Below are positions 1 through 9,403 of a stretch of 10,626 nt of DNA, piece after piece; position 1 is the stretch's first letter, and each line of letters opens with the position of its first letter. Both the position numbers and the translations under genes were made by a program. The stretch spans positions 1-10,626 of the forward strand of contig UQUX01000061.1 of assembly GCA_900544425.1 (NCBI GenBank), written 5' to 3'. The DNA is from an uncultured Collinsella sp. (GTDB lineage Bacteria > Actinomycetota > Coriobacteriia > Coriobacteriales > Coriobacteriaceae). The notes beneath the pieces were generated by a model. It was not told the origin of the DNA, ran no database searches, and saw only the letters and a program-made list of their open reading frames with translations.

Positions 1-3926
<3,926 letters not shown>

Positions 3927-3935
3927 CAGGTTTTT

Positions 3936-3942
3936 CCTCCTT
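3936..3942 (-). promoter_or_regulatory. rpoB ribosome binding site
   Basis: AAGGAGG on the minus strand, 9 bases upstream of the GTG at 3924-3926. It settles the non-ATG start of rpoB. Confidence 0.88.
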
Positions 3943-3962
3943 CACGGAAATGCTCGGTGGAT

Positions 3963-3983
3963 TGGCGAGGCATAGCTTCGCCA
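3963..3983 (-). other. Hairpin in the rpoB 5' leader
   Basis: On the minus strand TGGCGAAGC and GCCTCGCCA pair around a TAT loop: 6 pairs, one A-C mismatch, then 2 more pairs. It lies between the proposed promoter and the Shine-Dalgarno sequence, about 20 bases before the latter. No T-run follows, so it is not an intrinsic terminator. It may affect mRNA stability or translation; the function is inferred only. Confidence 0.5.
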
Positions 3984-3999
3984 GTTGTCGCAACCTAAT

Positions 4000-4027
4000 A
4001 GTTTATCAGGTACCGACCGTTGAGCAA
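4000..4027 (-). promoter_or_regulatory. Probable rpoBC promoter
   Basis: Minus strand: -35 TTGCTC (4022-4027), 16-base spacer, -10 TAAACT (4000-4005) preceded by TG one base upstream (extended -10 TGATAAACT). It would start transcription near 3993, giving a leader of about 65 bases. The preceding gene ends in a strong terminator, so rpoBC needs its own promoter in this interval. The hexamers are imperfect, so confidence is moderate. Confidence 0.5.
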
Positions 4028-4104
4028 GAAAAGCCTTGACGCGATTGAGTTTTTGGAGTAGCAAAGTTTTTCGACAGAAAATGCGCAGGTAAATGTATGT
4101 GTAT

Positions 4105-4136
4105 CGAACACCTGTTCATATATTTTCTGTGAACAG
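4105..4136. promoter_or_regulatory. Overlapping palindromes, SOS-box-like operator candidate
   Basis: Two inverted repeats share a half-site. The first, GAACA-CC-TGTTC at 4106-4117, reads TCGAACACCTGTTCAT with its flanks, close to the LexA site known from Gram-positive bacteria (CGAAC-N4-GTTCG). The second is CTGTTCA (4112-4118) with TGAACAG (4130-4136), a perfect 7-base repeat around an 11-base AT-rich spacer. The cluster lies after the galU terminator and about 80 bases before the proposed rpoB -35 box. A regulator site is inferred; the binding protein is unknown. Confidence 0.4.
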
Positions 4137-4160
4137 AGGGCTGGCAATCGCAGCTCTTAT

Positions 4161-4194
4161 AAAAAAACGGGCGCGAACCGAAGTCCGCACCCGT
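4161..4194 (-). terminator. Intrinsic terminator of galU
   Basis: On the minus strand ACGGGTGCGGAC and GTTCGCGCCCGT pair over 12 positions (two G-T wobbles) around a UUCG tetraloop, followed by a run of seven T. It begins 21 bases after the galU stop codon and separates galU from rpoBC. Confidence 0.93.
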
Positions 4195-4215
4195 AAATGT
4201 CGATGCCCGAAAGGC

Positions 4216-5124
4216 TTATTTGCGCATCAAACCGCCGCGCTCGTCGATGGCATCCCAGAAGGCGCCGGCAAAGCGAGGATCGCTTGCAGCCATGAGGGCG
4301 TTGGTGGCCATCCAGCCAGACGGGGTACCGGTATCGTAGCCCGACAGCGGGTCGATGACGACGGCATACATGGCCTCGCGGTCGAGCGAGCGGGCCATGG
4401 CGTCGGTCAGCTGGATCTCGCCGCCCTTACCGGCCTGCTGATCGGCCAGCAGATCCATGACCAACGGGCTCAGCAGGTAGCGACCGACGATGTACAGGTT
4501 GGACGGAGCCGCCTCGGGAGCGGGCTTCTCGACCAGGCCGCCGATACGCCAAACGGCACCGGGCTCGTCGTCGGCGGCATTCTCGAAGCCCTCGAGAGCG
4601 CCCACGCGATCGCCGGCGATAACGCCATAGCGGCTGACCTCCTCGGGAGCGCACGCGGCAACGGCGATAACAGAAGCGCCACCGTGTTCCTTGGAGACGG
4701 CAAGCATCTTGTCGCAGATGTCACGGTTGGGCACAACGTAATCGCCCAGAAGAACCAGGAAGTTCTCCCCTGCCACGGCGTCGGCGGCAGAGCGAATGGC
4801 GTGGCCAAGGCCCTTGGGCTCGTACTGATAACGGAAGTCGACCGGCATACCACCAGCATGGGCGACGGCGTCGGCGTAGGCGTCCTTGCCACGCTCGCGA
4901 AGCAGGTTCTCGAGCGAGCGATCGGGCTGGAAGTAGTTCAGTAGCTCAGGCTTACCGGGAGAAGTAACGATGATGGCATCGTCGACCTCCTCGGGATCGA
5001 GCGCCTCCTCGACGACGTACTGGATGACGGGCTTGTCGAGCACCGGCAGCATCTCTTTGGGCGTGCACTTAGTGCCAGGCAGAAAACGCGTGCCAAGACC
5101 GGCGGCGGGGATGATTGCTTTCAT
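4216..5124 (-). CDS. galU: UTP-glucose-1-phosphate uridylyltransferase
   Basis: Makes UDP-glucose and pyrophosphate from UTP and glucose 1-phosphate, feeding cell-wall polysaccharide, glycolipid and galactose metabolism in the cytoplasm. It has 302 residues, typical of bacterial GalU. Seen: the nucleotidyltransferase signature GLGTRFLPGTKCTPKEM at residues 9-25; QYEPKGLGHA at 100-109; LLGDYVVP with D128 at the metal-binding position; GLVEKPAP with K200, matching the catalytic lysine of the family; and GGEIQLTDAM near the C-terminus. ATG at 5122-5124 is chosen over an upstream TTG (5131-5133) because the AGGA sequence sits 12 bases from the ATG but only 3 from the TTG. Galactose-1-phosphate enzymes are not nearby. 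The gene is a single unit between its own promoter and terminator, and lies unusually between rplL and rpoB. Confidence 0.95.
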   Translation of the reverse strand: MKAIIPAAGLGTRFLPGTKCTPKEMLPVLDKPVIQYVVEEALDPEEVDDAIIVTSPGKPELLNYFQPDRSLENLLRERGKDAYADAVAHAGGMPVDFRYQYEPKGLGHAIRSAADAVAGENFLVLLGDYVVPNRDICDKMLAVSKEHGGASVIAVAACAPEEVSRYGVIAGDRVGALEGFENAADDEPGAVWRIGGLVEKPAPEAAPSNLYIVGRYLLSPLVMDLLADQQAGKGGEIQLTDAMARSLDREAMYAVVIDPLSGYDTGTPSGWMATNALMAASDPRFAGAFWDAIDERGGLMRK

Positions 5125-5146
5125 GTTATTCAAAGATCCTTTCGCA

Positions 5147-5186
5147 GGCGCAAGATGCGCCCTGTGCGTGCGGCACGGCGGCCGCA
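5147..5186 (-). other. Two hairpins in the galU 5' leader
   Basis: GGCGCA-N3-TGCGCC (5147-5161) and TGCGGC-N6-GCCGCA (5169-5186) are perfect 6-pair stems between the galU promoter and start codon. The first ends about 10 bases before the Shine-Dalgarno-like AAAGGA. Neither is followed by a T-run. They may stabilise the leader or modulate translation; I do not recognise a known riboswitch. Confidence 0.45.
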
Positions 5187-5222
5187 GACCAAATTGCGAT
5201 ACCCAAGCATCTTACCGCTGGA

Positions 5223-5250
5223 ACTATATGTCGCTACAAGGCAGAGACAA
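5223..5250 (-). promoter_or_regulatory. Probable galU promoter
   Basis: Minus strand: -35 TTGTCT (5245-5250), 16-base spacer, -10 TATAGT (5223-5228). The predicted start is near 5216, giving a leader of about 90 bases. The rest of the gap 5134-5440 holds the two leader hairpins and the rplL terminator; nothing else was recognised in 5251-5373. Confidence 0.6.
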
Positions 5251-5373
5251 TTCTTCAGCAGGTCAACGCAAATTATTGCTCGAATGGTGCAATTTTATTG
5301 CCCAACGGCAGGGCACCCGATACGACGCAAATCACAGAACATGGCAGTTTGAGCAACCGACGTCGAGGGACCG

Positions 5374-5413
5374 AAAAACAAAAAAGACGGGGCTCGCAAT
5401 GCGAACCCCGTCT
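5374..5413 (-). terminator. Intrinsic terminator of rplJL
   Basis: On the minus strand AGACGGGGTTCGC pairs with GCGAGCCCCGTCT (13 positions, one wobble, ATT loop), followed by six T, one G and five T. It starts about 28 bases after the rplL stop codon and should end the rplJL transcript before galU and rpoBC. Confidence 0.94.
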
Positions 5414-5440
5414 GCAAAGAAATCTGGCGAGAAAGCCTGA

Positions 5441-5818
5441 TTACTTGAGGGTGACAGCAGCGCCAGCAGCCTCGAGCTTCTCCTTGGCAGCCTCGGCGTC
5501 CTCCTTCTTGGCACCCTCGAGAACAGCCTTGGGAGCGCCCTCGACGACCTCCTTGGCCTCCTTCAGGCCAAGGTTGGTGAGCTCACGGACGGCCTTGATG
5601 ACCTGGATCTTGTTGTCGCCGAAGCCCTCGAGCACGACGTCAAACTCGGTCTTCTCCTCGGCCTCAGCAGCGCCAGCAGCGGGAGCGGCGACAACAGCGG
5701 CAGGAGCAGCGGCGGAAACGCCGAAGGTGTCCTCGATAGCCTTGACGAGCTCGGAAGCCTCGAGAAGGGTCATTTCCTTAAGAGCATCGATGATCTCATC
5801 GGTGGTAAGCTTAGCCAT
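5441..5818 (-). CDS. rplL: Ribosomal protein L7/L12 (bL12)
   Basis: Stalk protein of the large ribosomal subunit. Dimers bind the C-terminal helix of L10 and recruit translation factors such as EF-Tu and EF-G. It has 125 residues, the normal length. Seen: N-terminal dimerisation domain at about 1-33 ([20 protein letters not shown]), an Ala/Pro/Val hinge at about 34-53, and the factor-binding domain from about 54 to the end with [20 protein letters not shown] and the ending AAVTLK. The ATG at 5818 is chosen over an in-frame ATG further upstream (5851) because AAAGGA sits 7 bases ahead and the family starts with MAKLT-type sequences. It is the second gene of rplJL and is followed by a strong terminator. 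Confidence 0.98.
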   Translation of the reverse strand: MAKLTTDEIIDALKEMTLLEASELVKAIEDTFGVSAAAPAAVVAAPAAGAAEAEEKTEFDVVLEGFGDNKIQVIKAVRELTNLGLKEAKEVVEGAPKAVLEGAKKEDAEAAKEKLEAAGAAVTLK

Positions 5819-5837
5819 TTCTAAGTCCTTTCGGTTT

Positions 5838-5905
5838 CCGTGCGGATGCACGGAGATCAGTTAAAACACGGCGCGAATGCGCCAGGGGTGCGGCGTTGCC
5901 GCCGC
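5838..5905 (-). other. Three consecutive hairpins in the rplJ-rplL spacer
   Basis: The 102-base spacer folds into three perfect stems on the minus strand, in order of transcription: GCGGCG-GCAA-CGCCGC (5890-5905, GNRA-type loop), GGCGC-ATTC-GCGCC (5870-5883), and CCGTGC-ATCC-GCACGG (5838-5853). The second is followed closely by GTGTTTT, resembling a weak terminator. The third ends a few bases before the rplL Shine-Dalgarno sequence. They could act as processing or stability elements that adjust the L12 to L10 ratio; this is inferred. Confidence 0.6.
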
Positions 5906-5920
5906 GGGTGAAAACAGCGA

Positions 5921-6442
5921 CTAGGCTGCCTTCTGCTCGGAGACCTGCTGGATCGAACGAGCGAGACCAGAGGAAACGCCGTTGACGCAGACAGCAATGT
6001 CGCGAGCGAAACCGGAGATGAGACCGGCGATCTGGCCGAGAAGCTGATCCTTGGTGGGCAGCTCGGCGATAGCCTTAACATCATCAGCGGAAACGGCCTT
6101 GCCGTCGGAGATACCGCCCTTGATCTCAAGGACGCCCTTGGACTTAGCGGAGAAGTCCTTAAGGGCCTTAGCGGCCTCGACCGGCTCGGACTCGTAGAAC
6201 ACATAAGCGACGGGGCCGGCGAGGATCTCGTCGAGCTCGGGCTGCTCCTGGTTCTTGAGAGCGATCTTGACCAGGTTGTTCTTGTAGACCTTCATCTCGG
6301 CGCCGCACTCGCGAAGCTGATGACGCAGCTCCTGAGCCTGCTTAACCGTCAGACCGTTGTAGTTGACGACGAACAGACCGGCGTTCTCGGCGATACGGGA
6401 CTCGATCTCTGCAACCTTGTCGATTTTGTACTGCTGGGGCAT
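5921..6442 (-). CDS. rplJ: Ribosomal protein L10 (uL10)
   Basis: Base of the ribosomal stalk: binds 23S rRNA through its N-terminal domain and carries L12 dimers on its C-terminal helix. It has 173 residues, normal for the family. Seen: N-terminal KVAEIESRIAENAGLFVVNY, then LRECGAEMKVYKNNLVKIAL, typical of L10; GPVAYVFYE; LEIKGGISDGKAV; and a C-terminal helix ending GLARSIQQVSEQKAA. ATG at 6440-6442 has an AGGAGGT Shine-Dalgarno sequence 7 bases ahead (6450-6456). It is the first gene of rplJL, preceded by an L10-type leader with an attenuator, so autoregulation by L10-L12 is expected. rplK and rplA, often upstream of rplJ, are not in the window. Confidence 0.98.
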   Translation of the reverse strand: MPQQYKIDKVAEIESRIAENAGLFVVNYNGLTVKQAQELRHQLRECGAEMKVYKNNLVKIALKNQEQPELDEILAGPVAYVFYESEPVEAAKALKDFSAKSKGVLEIKGGISDGKAVSADDVKAIAELPTKDQLLGQIAGLISGFARDIAVCVNGVSSGLARSIQQVSEQKAA

Positions 6443-6507
6443 GAATTACACCTCCTCGAATTCTTTCCGGGCACGGTCCGCCACAAGGACGTGACGGGGG
6501 CATGTCC

Positions 6508-6544
6508 AAAAAGAAAGCCCCCGCGCTGCATGAGCGACGGGGGC
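6508..6544 (-). terminator. Attenuator terminator in the rplJ leader
   Basis: On the minus strand GCCCCCG (6538-6544) pairs with CGGGGGC (6517-6523); an inner CGCT/AGCG stem closes the loop, and TTTCTTTTT follows. It lies between the L10 leader fold and the rplJ start, about 66 bases before the gene. By position it is an attenuator: in Bacillus subtilis, L10-L12 binding to the rplJ leader is known to promote termination. Confidence 0.88.
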
Positions 6545-6564
6545 GAGAAGACATATCTACTCGA

Positions 6565-6635
6565 CCACCTCGGCTGGCGGGAAGTCCCATTAAGCTCGCG
6601 GGTAAGACCCGTTTGCGCCGGCTGTCTCTGGCAGC
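6565..6635 (-). ncRNA. L10 leader (L10-L12 binding kink-turn fold)
   Basis: cis-regulatory RNA of rplJL. On the minus strand the outer stem pairs CTGCC with GGTGG; the kink-turn strands are AGAGACA and CGAGG; the next stem pairs GCCGGCG with CGCCAGC (one mismatch); and the apical part contains the hairpin CGGGT-CTT-ACCCG followed by AGCTTAATG. The GACA/GAGG arrangement and TTAA segment match the known ribosomal protein L10 leader. It starts soon after the proposed transcription start and is followed by a terminator, as expected for attenuation. The fold was derived by eye. Confidence 0.82.
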
Positions 6636-6658
6636 GGATTCGTGCGTGAACCGAAAGT

Positions 6659-6687
6659 ATTATGGCGGGGACCCCGGCGTCGGTCAA
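6659..6687 (-). promoter_or_regulatory. rplJL promoter
   Basis: Minus strand: -35 TTGACC (6682-6687), exactly 17-base spacer, -10 CATAAT (6659-6664). Both hexamers match the SigA consensus at 5 of 6 positions. The start is predicted near 6652, so the leader is about 210 bases. The spacer is very GC-rich (15 of 17) and contains the palindrome CGGGGTCCCCG. Confidence 0.8.
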
Positions 6688-6945
6688 CGGGCGCGAGGAT
6701 TCGTACACAAACCCTGCATACGCTCCGGTCCGAGGGGCCGGGTTGAGATTTTCGCTCGGTCAAGTCCTGGCTCGCACGAAGAGCACATTAAGTGGCCTTC
6801 GGCTCGTGCGGAATCTACGGAAAACTCGCCCTGCCCCTCCCGGCCGGAGCTACGTTGCCTTTGCTGCGAATCCTCGTGTCCGTTGAGCGACGCGCCCCAC
6901 TCATAATGCTTGGGTCGGTGGGCTGATGTGTTGCATCCCTGAGGG
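6688..6945. other. Unassigned noncoding stretch with an imperfect hairpin
   Basis: About 260 bases between the aminotransferase stop codon and the rplJL promoter. I see no convincing gene, tRNA or T-tailed terminator. It contains an imperfect hairpin at 6773-6810 (plus strand CGCACGA at one end, TCGTGCG at the other, with inner CTTC/GAAG and CAC/GTG alternatives around ATTAA). ACGAATCC occurs on the minus strand near 6700 and again near 6640, and as its complement near 6868. It could be an upstream regulatory region, an unannotated small RNA or a repeated intergenic element. Confidence 0.4.
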
Positions 6946-8082
6946 CTACAAGGTTGAAATGAAGGTGGACAGGCGGCGGAGACCTTCGTCCAGGTCTTTG
7001 TCGGAAACGCAGTAGCTGAGGCGGATGTGGCCTTCGGTTCCGAAGCAGTCTCCCGGGACTAGGGCTACGTTTGCTTCTTTGATGGCTTTGATGCAGAAGT
7101 CTTCGCTGGTTAGGCCGAACTTTTTGATGCTCGGGAAAGTATAGAAGGCTCCTGCGGGCTCTACTACGTCGAGGCCCATGGCGTTTAAGGCTTCGAGTAC
7201 GCGCTCGCGGCGGGCTCGGTAGACTTTTAGCATGGGGGTTGGGTCGACGGTGAGGGCTCGGGCTGCGGCGTCCATTTCGAAGGAGACAGCACTCGATACT
7301 AAGTATTGGTGGGCCTTTGCGATCTCGGCGATGACGGGGGTTGCCGCTGCGAGCCAGCCCAGGCGCCAGCCGGTCATGGCCCAGGGCTTGGAGAAGCTTT
7401 CGATAACTACCGTCTGATCGCGAAGCGCCGGGTGGCGCTGGGCAAAGCGCTCGTAGCCATCCACATAGACTAGACGGTTGTATACGTCGTCGCAGACCAC
7501 GTAGATGCCCGTCTGCTCTGCCACGCGCGCCACGGCGTCGAGTGACGCCGCGCTGAGGATGCAGCCCGTGGGGTTGTTGGGCGAGCAGATAACGATAGCC
7601 TTGGTCGCCGGCGTCACGCAAGCACGAAGTGCGTCCTCGTCAATCTGGAATTGCGCAGGCTCCGTATCCAAAAAGACCGCCTTGGCGTGATTGGCCACGA
7701 CGATGCTCTCGTACAGACCAAAGGCCGGCGTGGGAATAATGACCTCGTCGCCGGGGTTGAGCATAGCCATGAATGTTGCCGACAGCGCCTCGGTCGCACC
7801 GTCGGTCAGGATGACCTCATCGGCGGAAAACGTAAGGCCCGCGTCCCCCATGTAGGCAGATAACGCCTCACGCAGGGCGGGGCGACCGTTGTTGGGCGGA
7901 TAGTGCGTGTCACCGCGGCCCAACGAAGCAGTCACCTCGGCGCTAATCACATCGGGCGTGGGAAAATCGGGCTCGCCGAGCGCGAGCGCGATGCACCCCG
8001 GATGCTGGGCGGCGAGCGCGTTAATCCGGCGGATACCGGAGGGTTTGAGCGTGGCAAGCGAGGTATTCATGGGCAGACGCAT
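6946..8082 (-). CDS. PLP-dependent aminotransferase, class I/II
   Basis: Fold-type I pyridoxal-phosphate aminotransferase of the aspartate/aromatic or PatA-like group; it would transfer an amino group between an amino acid and a 2-oxo acid in the cytoplasm. It has 378 residues, usual for the family. Seen: LALGEPDFPTP near the N-terminus; NNPTG at 169-173 with N170; CDDVYN with D198 and Y201 for cofactor binding; SFSKPWAMTGWRLGW with K232 as the Schiff-base lysine; and HIRLSY with R354 for the substrate carboxylate. The start at 8082 has AAAGGA 5 bases ahead. The substrate cannot be told from sequence. The gene stands alone, divergent from the plus-strand neighbour. Odd: the last third uses more A-ending codons (CTA, TTA, GTA, AAA) than the first part. 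No clear terminator follows. Confidence 0.93.
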   Translation of the reverse strand: MRLPMNTSLATLKPSGIRRINALAAQHPGCIALALGEPDFPTPDVISAEVTASLGRGDTHYPPNNGRPALREALSAYMGDAGLTFSADEVILTDGATEALSATFMAMLNPGDEVIIPTPAFGLYESIVVANHAKAVFLDTEPAQFQIDEDALRACVTPATKAIVICSPNNPTGCILSAASLDAVARVAEQTGIYVVCDDVYNRLVYVDGYERFAQRHPALRDQTVVIESFSKPWAMTGWRLGWLAAATPVIAEIAKAHQYLVSSAVSFEMDAAARALTVDPTPMLKVYRARRERVLEALNAMGLDVVEPAGAFYTFPSIKKFGLTSEDFCIKAIKEANVALVPGDCFGTEGHIRLSYCVSDKDLDEGLRRLSTFISTL

Positions 8083-8175
8083 GGCGTTCCTTTCGTAAGG
8101 GTTGCACTAGGATAGCGCGGCGGGGCGCCGCCGGACGGTGTAACCTAAACGGAAACCAACCGGAAAGGAGGCAGC
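8083..8175. promoter_or_regulatory. Divergent intergenic region with GC palindrome
   Basis: 93 bases between two divergent starts. It contains the palindrome GCGGC-GGGGC-GCCGC (8117-8131), a possible operator, and Shine-Dalgarno sequences for both genes: AAAGGA at 8088-8093 on the minus strand and AAAGGAGG at 8164-8171 on the plus strand. Promoters must lie here for both genes, but I could not pick convincing -35/-10 pairs. Confidence 0.4.
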
Positions 8176-8835
8176 ATGGAGCCGACCGCGCGCGGCGATG
8201 TACCAAAAACGCTGCAAAACATTGCGTATATCAACATTCCCAATAGCGCCGATCTTGAGTTTTTGCTCTGGGACCTGCAGGATGCCATCGCCGCCTATGC
8301 CCGGCTTTCCGGCACCGCGCTCCCCCGCCCGGTTGACTTGGAGGCGGATGATGCCGGCGCAGTCGATGGCATGGTGCTCGCTGTTGATGATGCATTTGAT
8401 GATGAGGCGATGATCGCTGTCAAGCAGATACTCGATCGCCTTGGGAATACAGAGACACGCATCTATGTCGTCGTCCAGGCCCTGTCCAAAAACAATAAGC
8501 AGGCGGACGAAGTCCTCGACCGCCTGTACCGGGCATGTATTCTACGTGACCTGCCATGGTGCGACGGCGTTGTCATCTGTGCCGGCAGCGGCATCGCGGC
8601 GCTTCGCCATTCCCCACGCATGGGCCTCTTGCGCCGACCATTTTCGGAAGCGATAGATAAGCTTGTGGGCGCCGTGCGCATGGGCTGCTCCATTGAACAT
8701 GCGCAGCTGCTTGGAGGTAGCAATGCCGATAGTGTCGACGCCGACGGCATGGTGCGTGTCGAGCCCGCGCTGCCCGCGCCGATCTGGCGCACCATCATCA
8801 AACGCCTCAGCACCCATGCTCAATCCAATATCTAA
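8176..8835 (+). CDS. Flavodoxin-fold-like protein of unknown function
   Basis: 219 residues, cytoplasmic by appearance (no signal peptide or membrane segment). I do not recognise it firmly. The C-terminal half resembles the flavodoxin-like NAD(P)H-dependent oxidoreductase family: a beta strand (IYVVVQAL), a helix (ADEVLDRLYRACILRDL), then PWCDGVVICAGSGIAAL from W128, a PFSEAIDKLVGAV helix and a terminal ALPAPIWRTIIKR segment. The N-terminal half lacks the usual FMN-phosphate loop (S/T-x-T-G-N-T), so it may be a diverged or non-flavin member. ATG at 8176 follows AAAGGAGG by 4 bases. It is the only plus-strand gene here, and its TAA stop is one base from the stop of the convergent glycosylase gene. 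Existence of the gene is likely; the family call is tentative. Confidence 0.6.
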   Translation: MEPTARGDVPKTLQNIAYINIPNSADLEFLLWDLQDAIAAYARLSGTALPRPVDLEADDAGAVDGMVLAVDDAFDDEAMIAVKQILDRLGNTETRIYVVVQALSKNNKQADEVLDRLYRACILRDLPWCDGVVICAGSGIAALRHSPRMGLLRRPFSEAIDKLVGAVRMGCSIEHAQLLGGSNADSVDADGMVRVEPALPAPIWRTIIKRLSTHAQSNI

Positions 8836-8836
8836 A

Positions 8837-9400
8837 TTAGAGAGCGGCCCAGTCAACGGCTGCATGCCAACGCTCAACAAGACGTTCCAGACGCCACGCT
8901 GCATTGGCGGGACTTGTCGAGGGCAGGACGATGGCGGACAGCCCGGTGCGTTCTTGTAGATAGCGCTTGTAGAGCCGGCCAGCTGTACCACCGTTGCATA
9001 TCACCCGCCCAATGGGAGCTGTGCCGGTAATGCGCTCGATATGTGCCGGCACAACGTTGCGGATGCTCGCGTCGCTCGAGCCCTTAATGTCGCAGCTCTC
9101 GACCACATCCCACAGGGCCACGCCGCCGTTCAGCAGCATGGCCCGCTTGGCGGCAATGGAAGCATCGAGCGTCGCGGGCTCACCGCTTGCCAAAGGATCG
9201 CCCTCGTTGGGCGGCACAGGCATACCGAGGCACGTGGCCATCACACGCCAAAAGCGATTCTGAGGGTTGCCGTAATAAAAGGCATTGGCGCGCGAAAGCA
9301 CCGAGGGAAACGACCCGAGCACCAAAACGCGCGAGTGCTCGTCAAACACGGGCTCAAACCCATGCTCAATATGTTGATAGCCCTCGTCAGATACGGCCAT
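8837..9400 (-). CDS. DNA-deoxyinosine (hypoxanthine) glycosylase, UDG superfamily
   Basis: Removes deaminated adenine (hypoxanthine) from DNA in base-excision repair, if it acts as family 6 of the uracil-DNA glycosylase superfamily does. It has 187 residues, close to the family size. Seen: motif 1 LVLGSFPSVLSR at 26-37; YYGNPQNRFWRV from 42 with N48 and W51; and the C-terminal motif LPSTSPANAAW at 159-169. These match the HDG-type pattern (GSFPS, YY-x-N/H-P-x-N-x-FW, LPSTSPAN). The start ATG at 9400 lies 3 bases after the stop codon of the amylase-family gene and lacks a strong Shine-Dalgarno sequence, so it probably depends on translational coupling. Its stop codon is one base from that of the convergent gene, with no terminator visible between them. 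Confidence 0.85.
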   Translation of the reverse strand: MAVSDEGYQHIEHGFEPVFDEHSRVLVLGSFPSVLSRANAFYYGNPQNRFWRVMATCLGMPVPPNEGDPLASGEPATLDASIAAKRAMLLNGGVALWDVVESCDIKGSSDASIRNVVPAHIERITGTAPIGRVICNGGTAGRLYKRYLQERTGLSAIVLPSTSPANAAWRLERLVERWHAAVDWAAL

Positions 9401-9403
9401 GGG

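Noticed and set aside
4093..4944. A 283-codon plus-strand open frame over galU
   Set aside because: It is also in register with the galU codons and extends through a terminator hairpin; the same codon-bias effect explains it.
5122..5133. A TTG at 5131-5133 as the galU start
   Set aside because: The AGGA site is only 3 bases away; the ATG at 5124 has workable spacing and gives the usual MKAIIPAAG N-terminus.
5115..5864. A 249-codon plus-strand open frame over the galU-rplL gap and rplL
   Set aside because: It runs through the galU leader, the rplL terminator hairpin and rplL antisense; the Ser/Ala-rich product is an artefact.
6815..7621. A 268-codon minus-strand open frame overlapping the aminotransferase in another frame
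   Set aside because: The product is Arg/Pro/Ser-rich low-complexity sequence typical of a GC-rich shadow frame, while the overlapping aminotransferase has all catalytic motifs.
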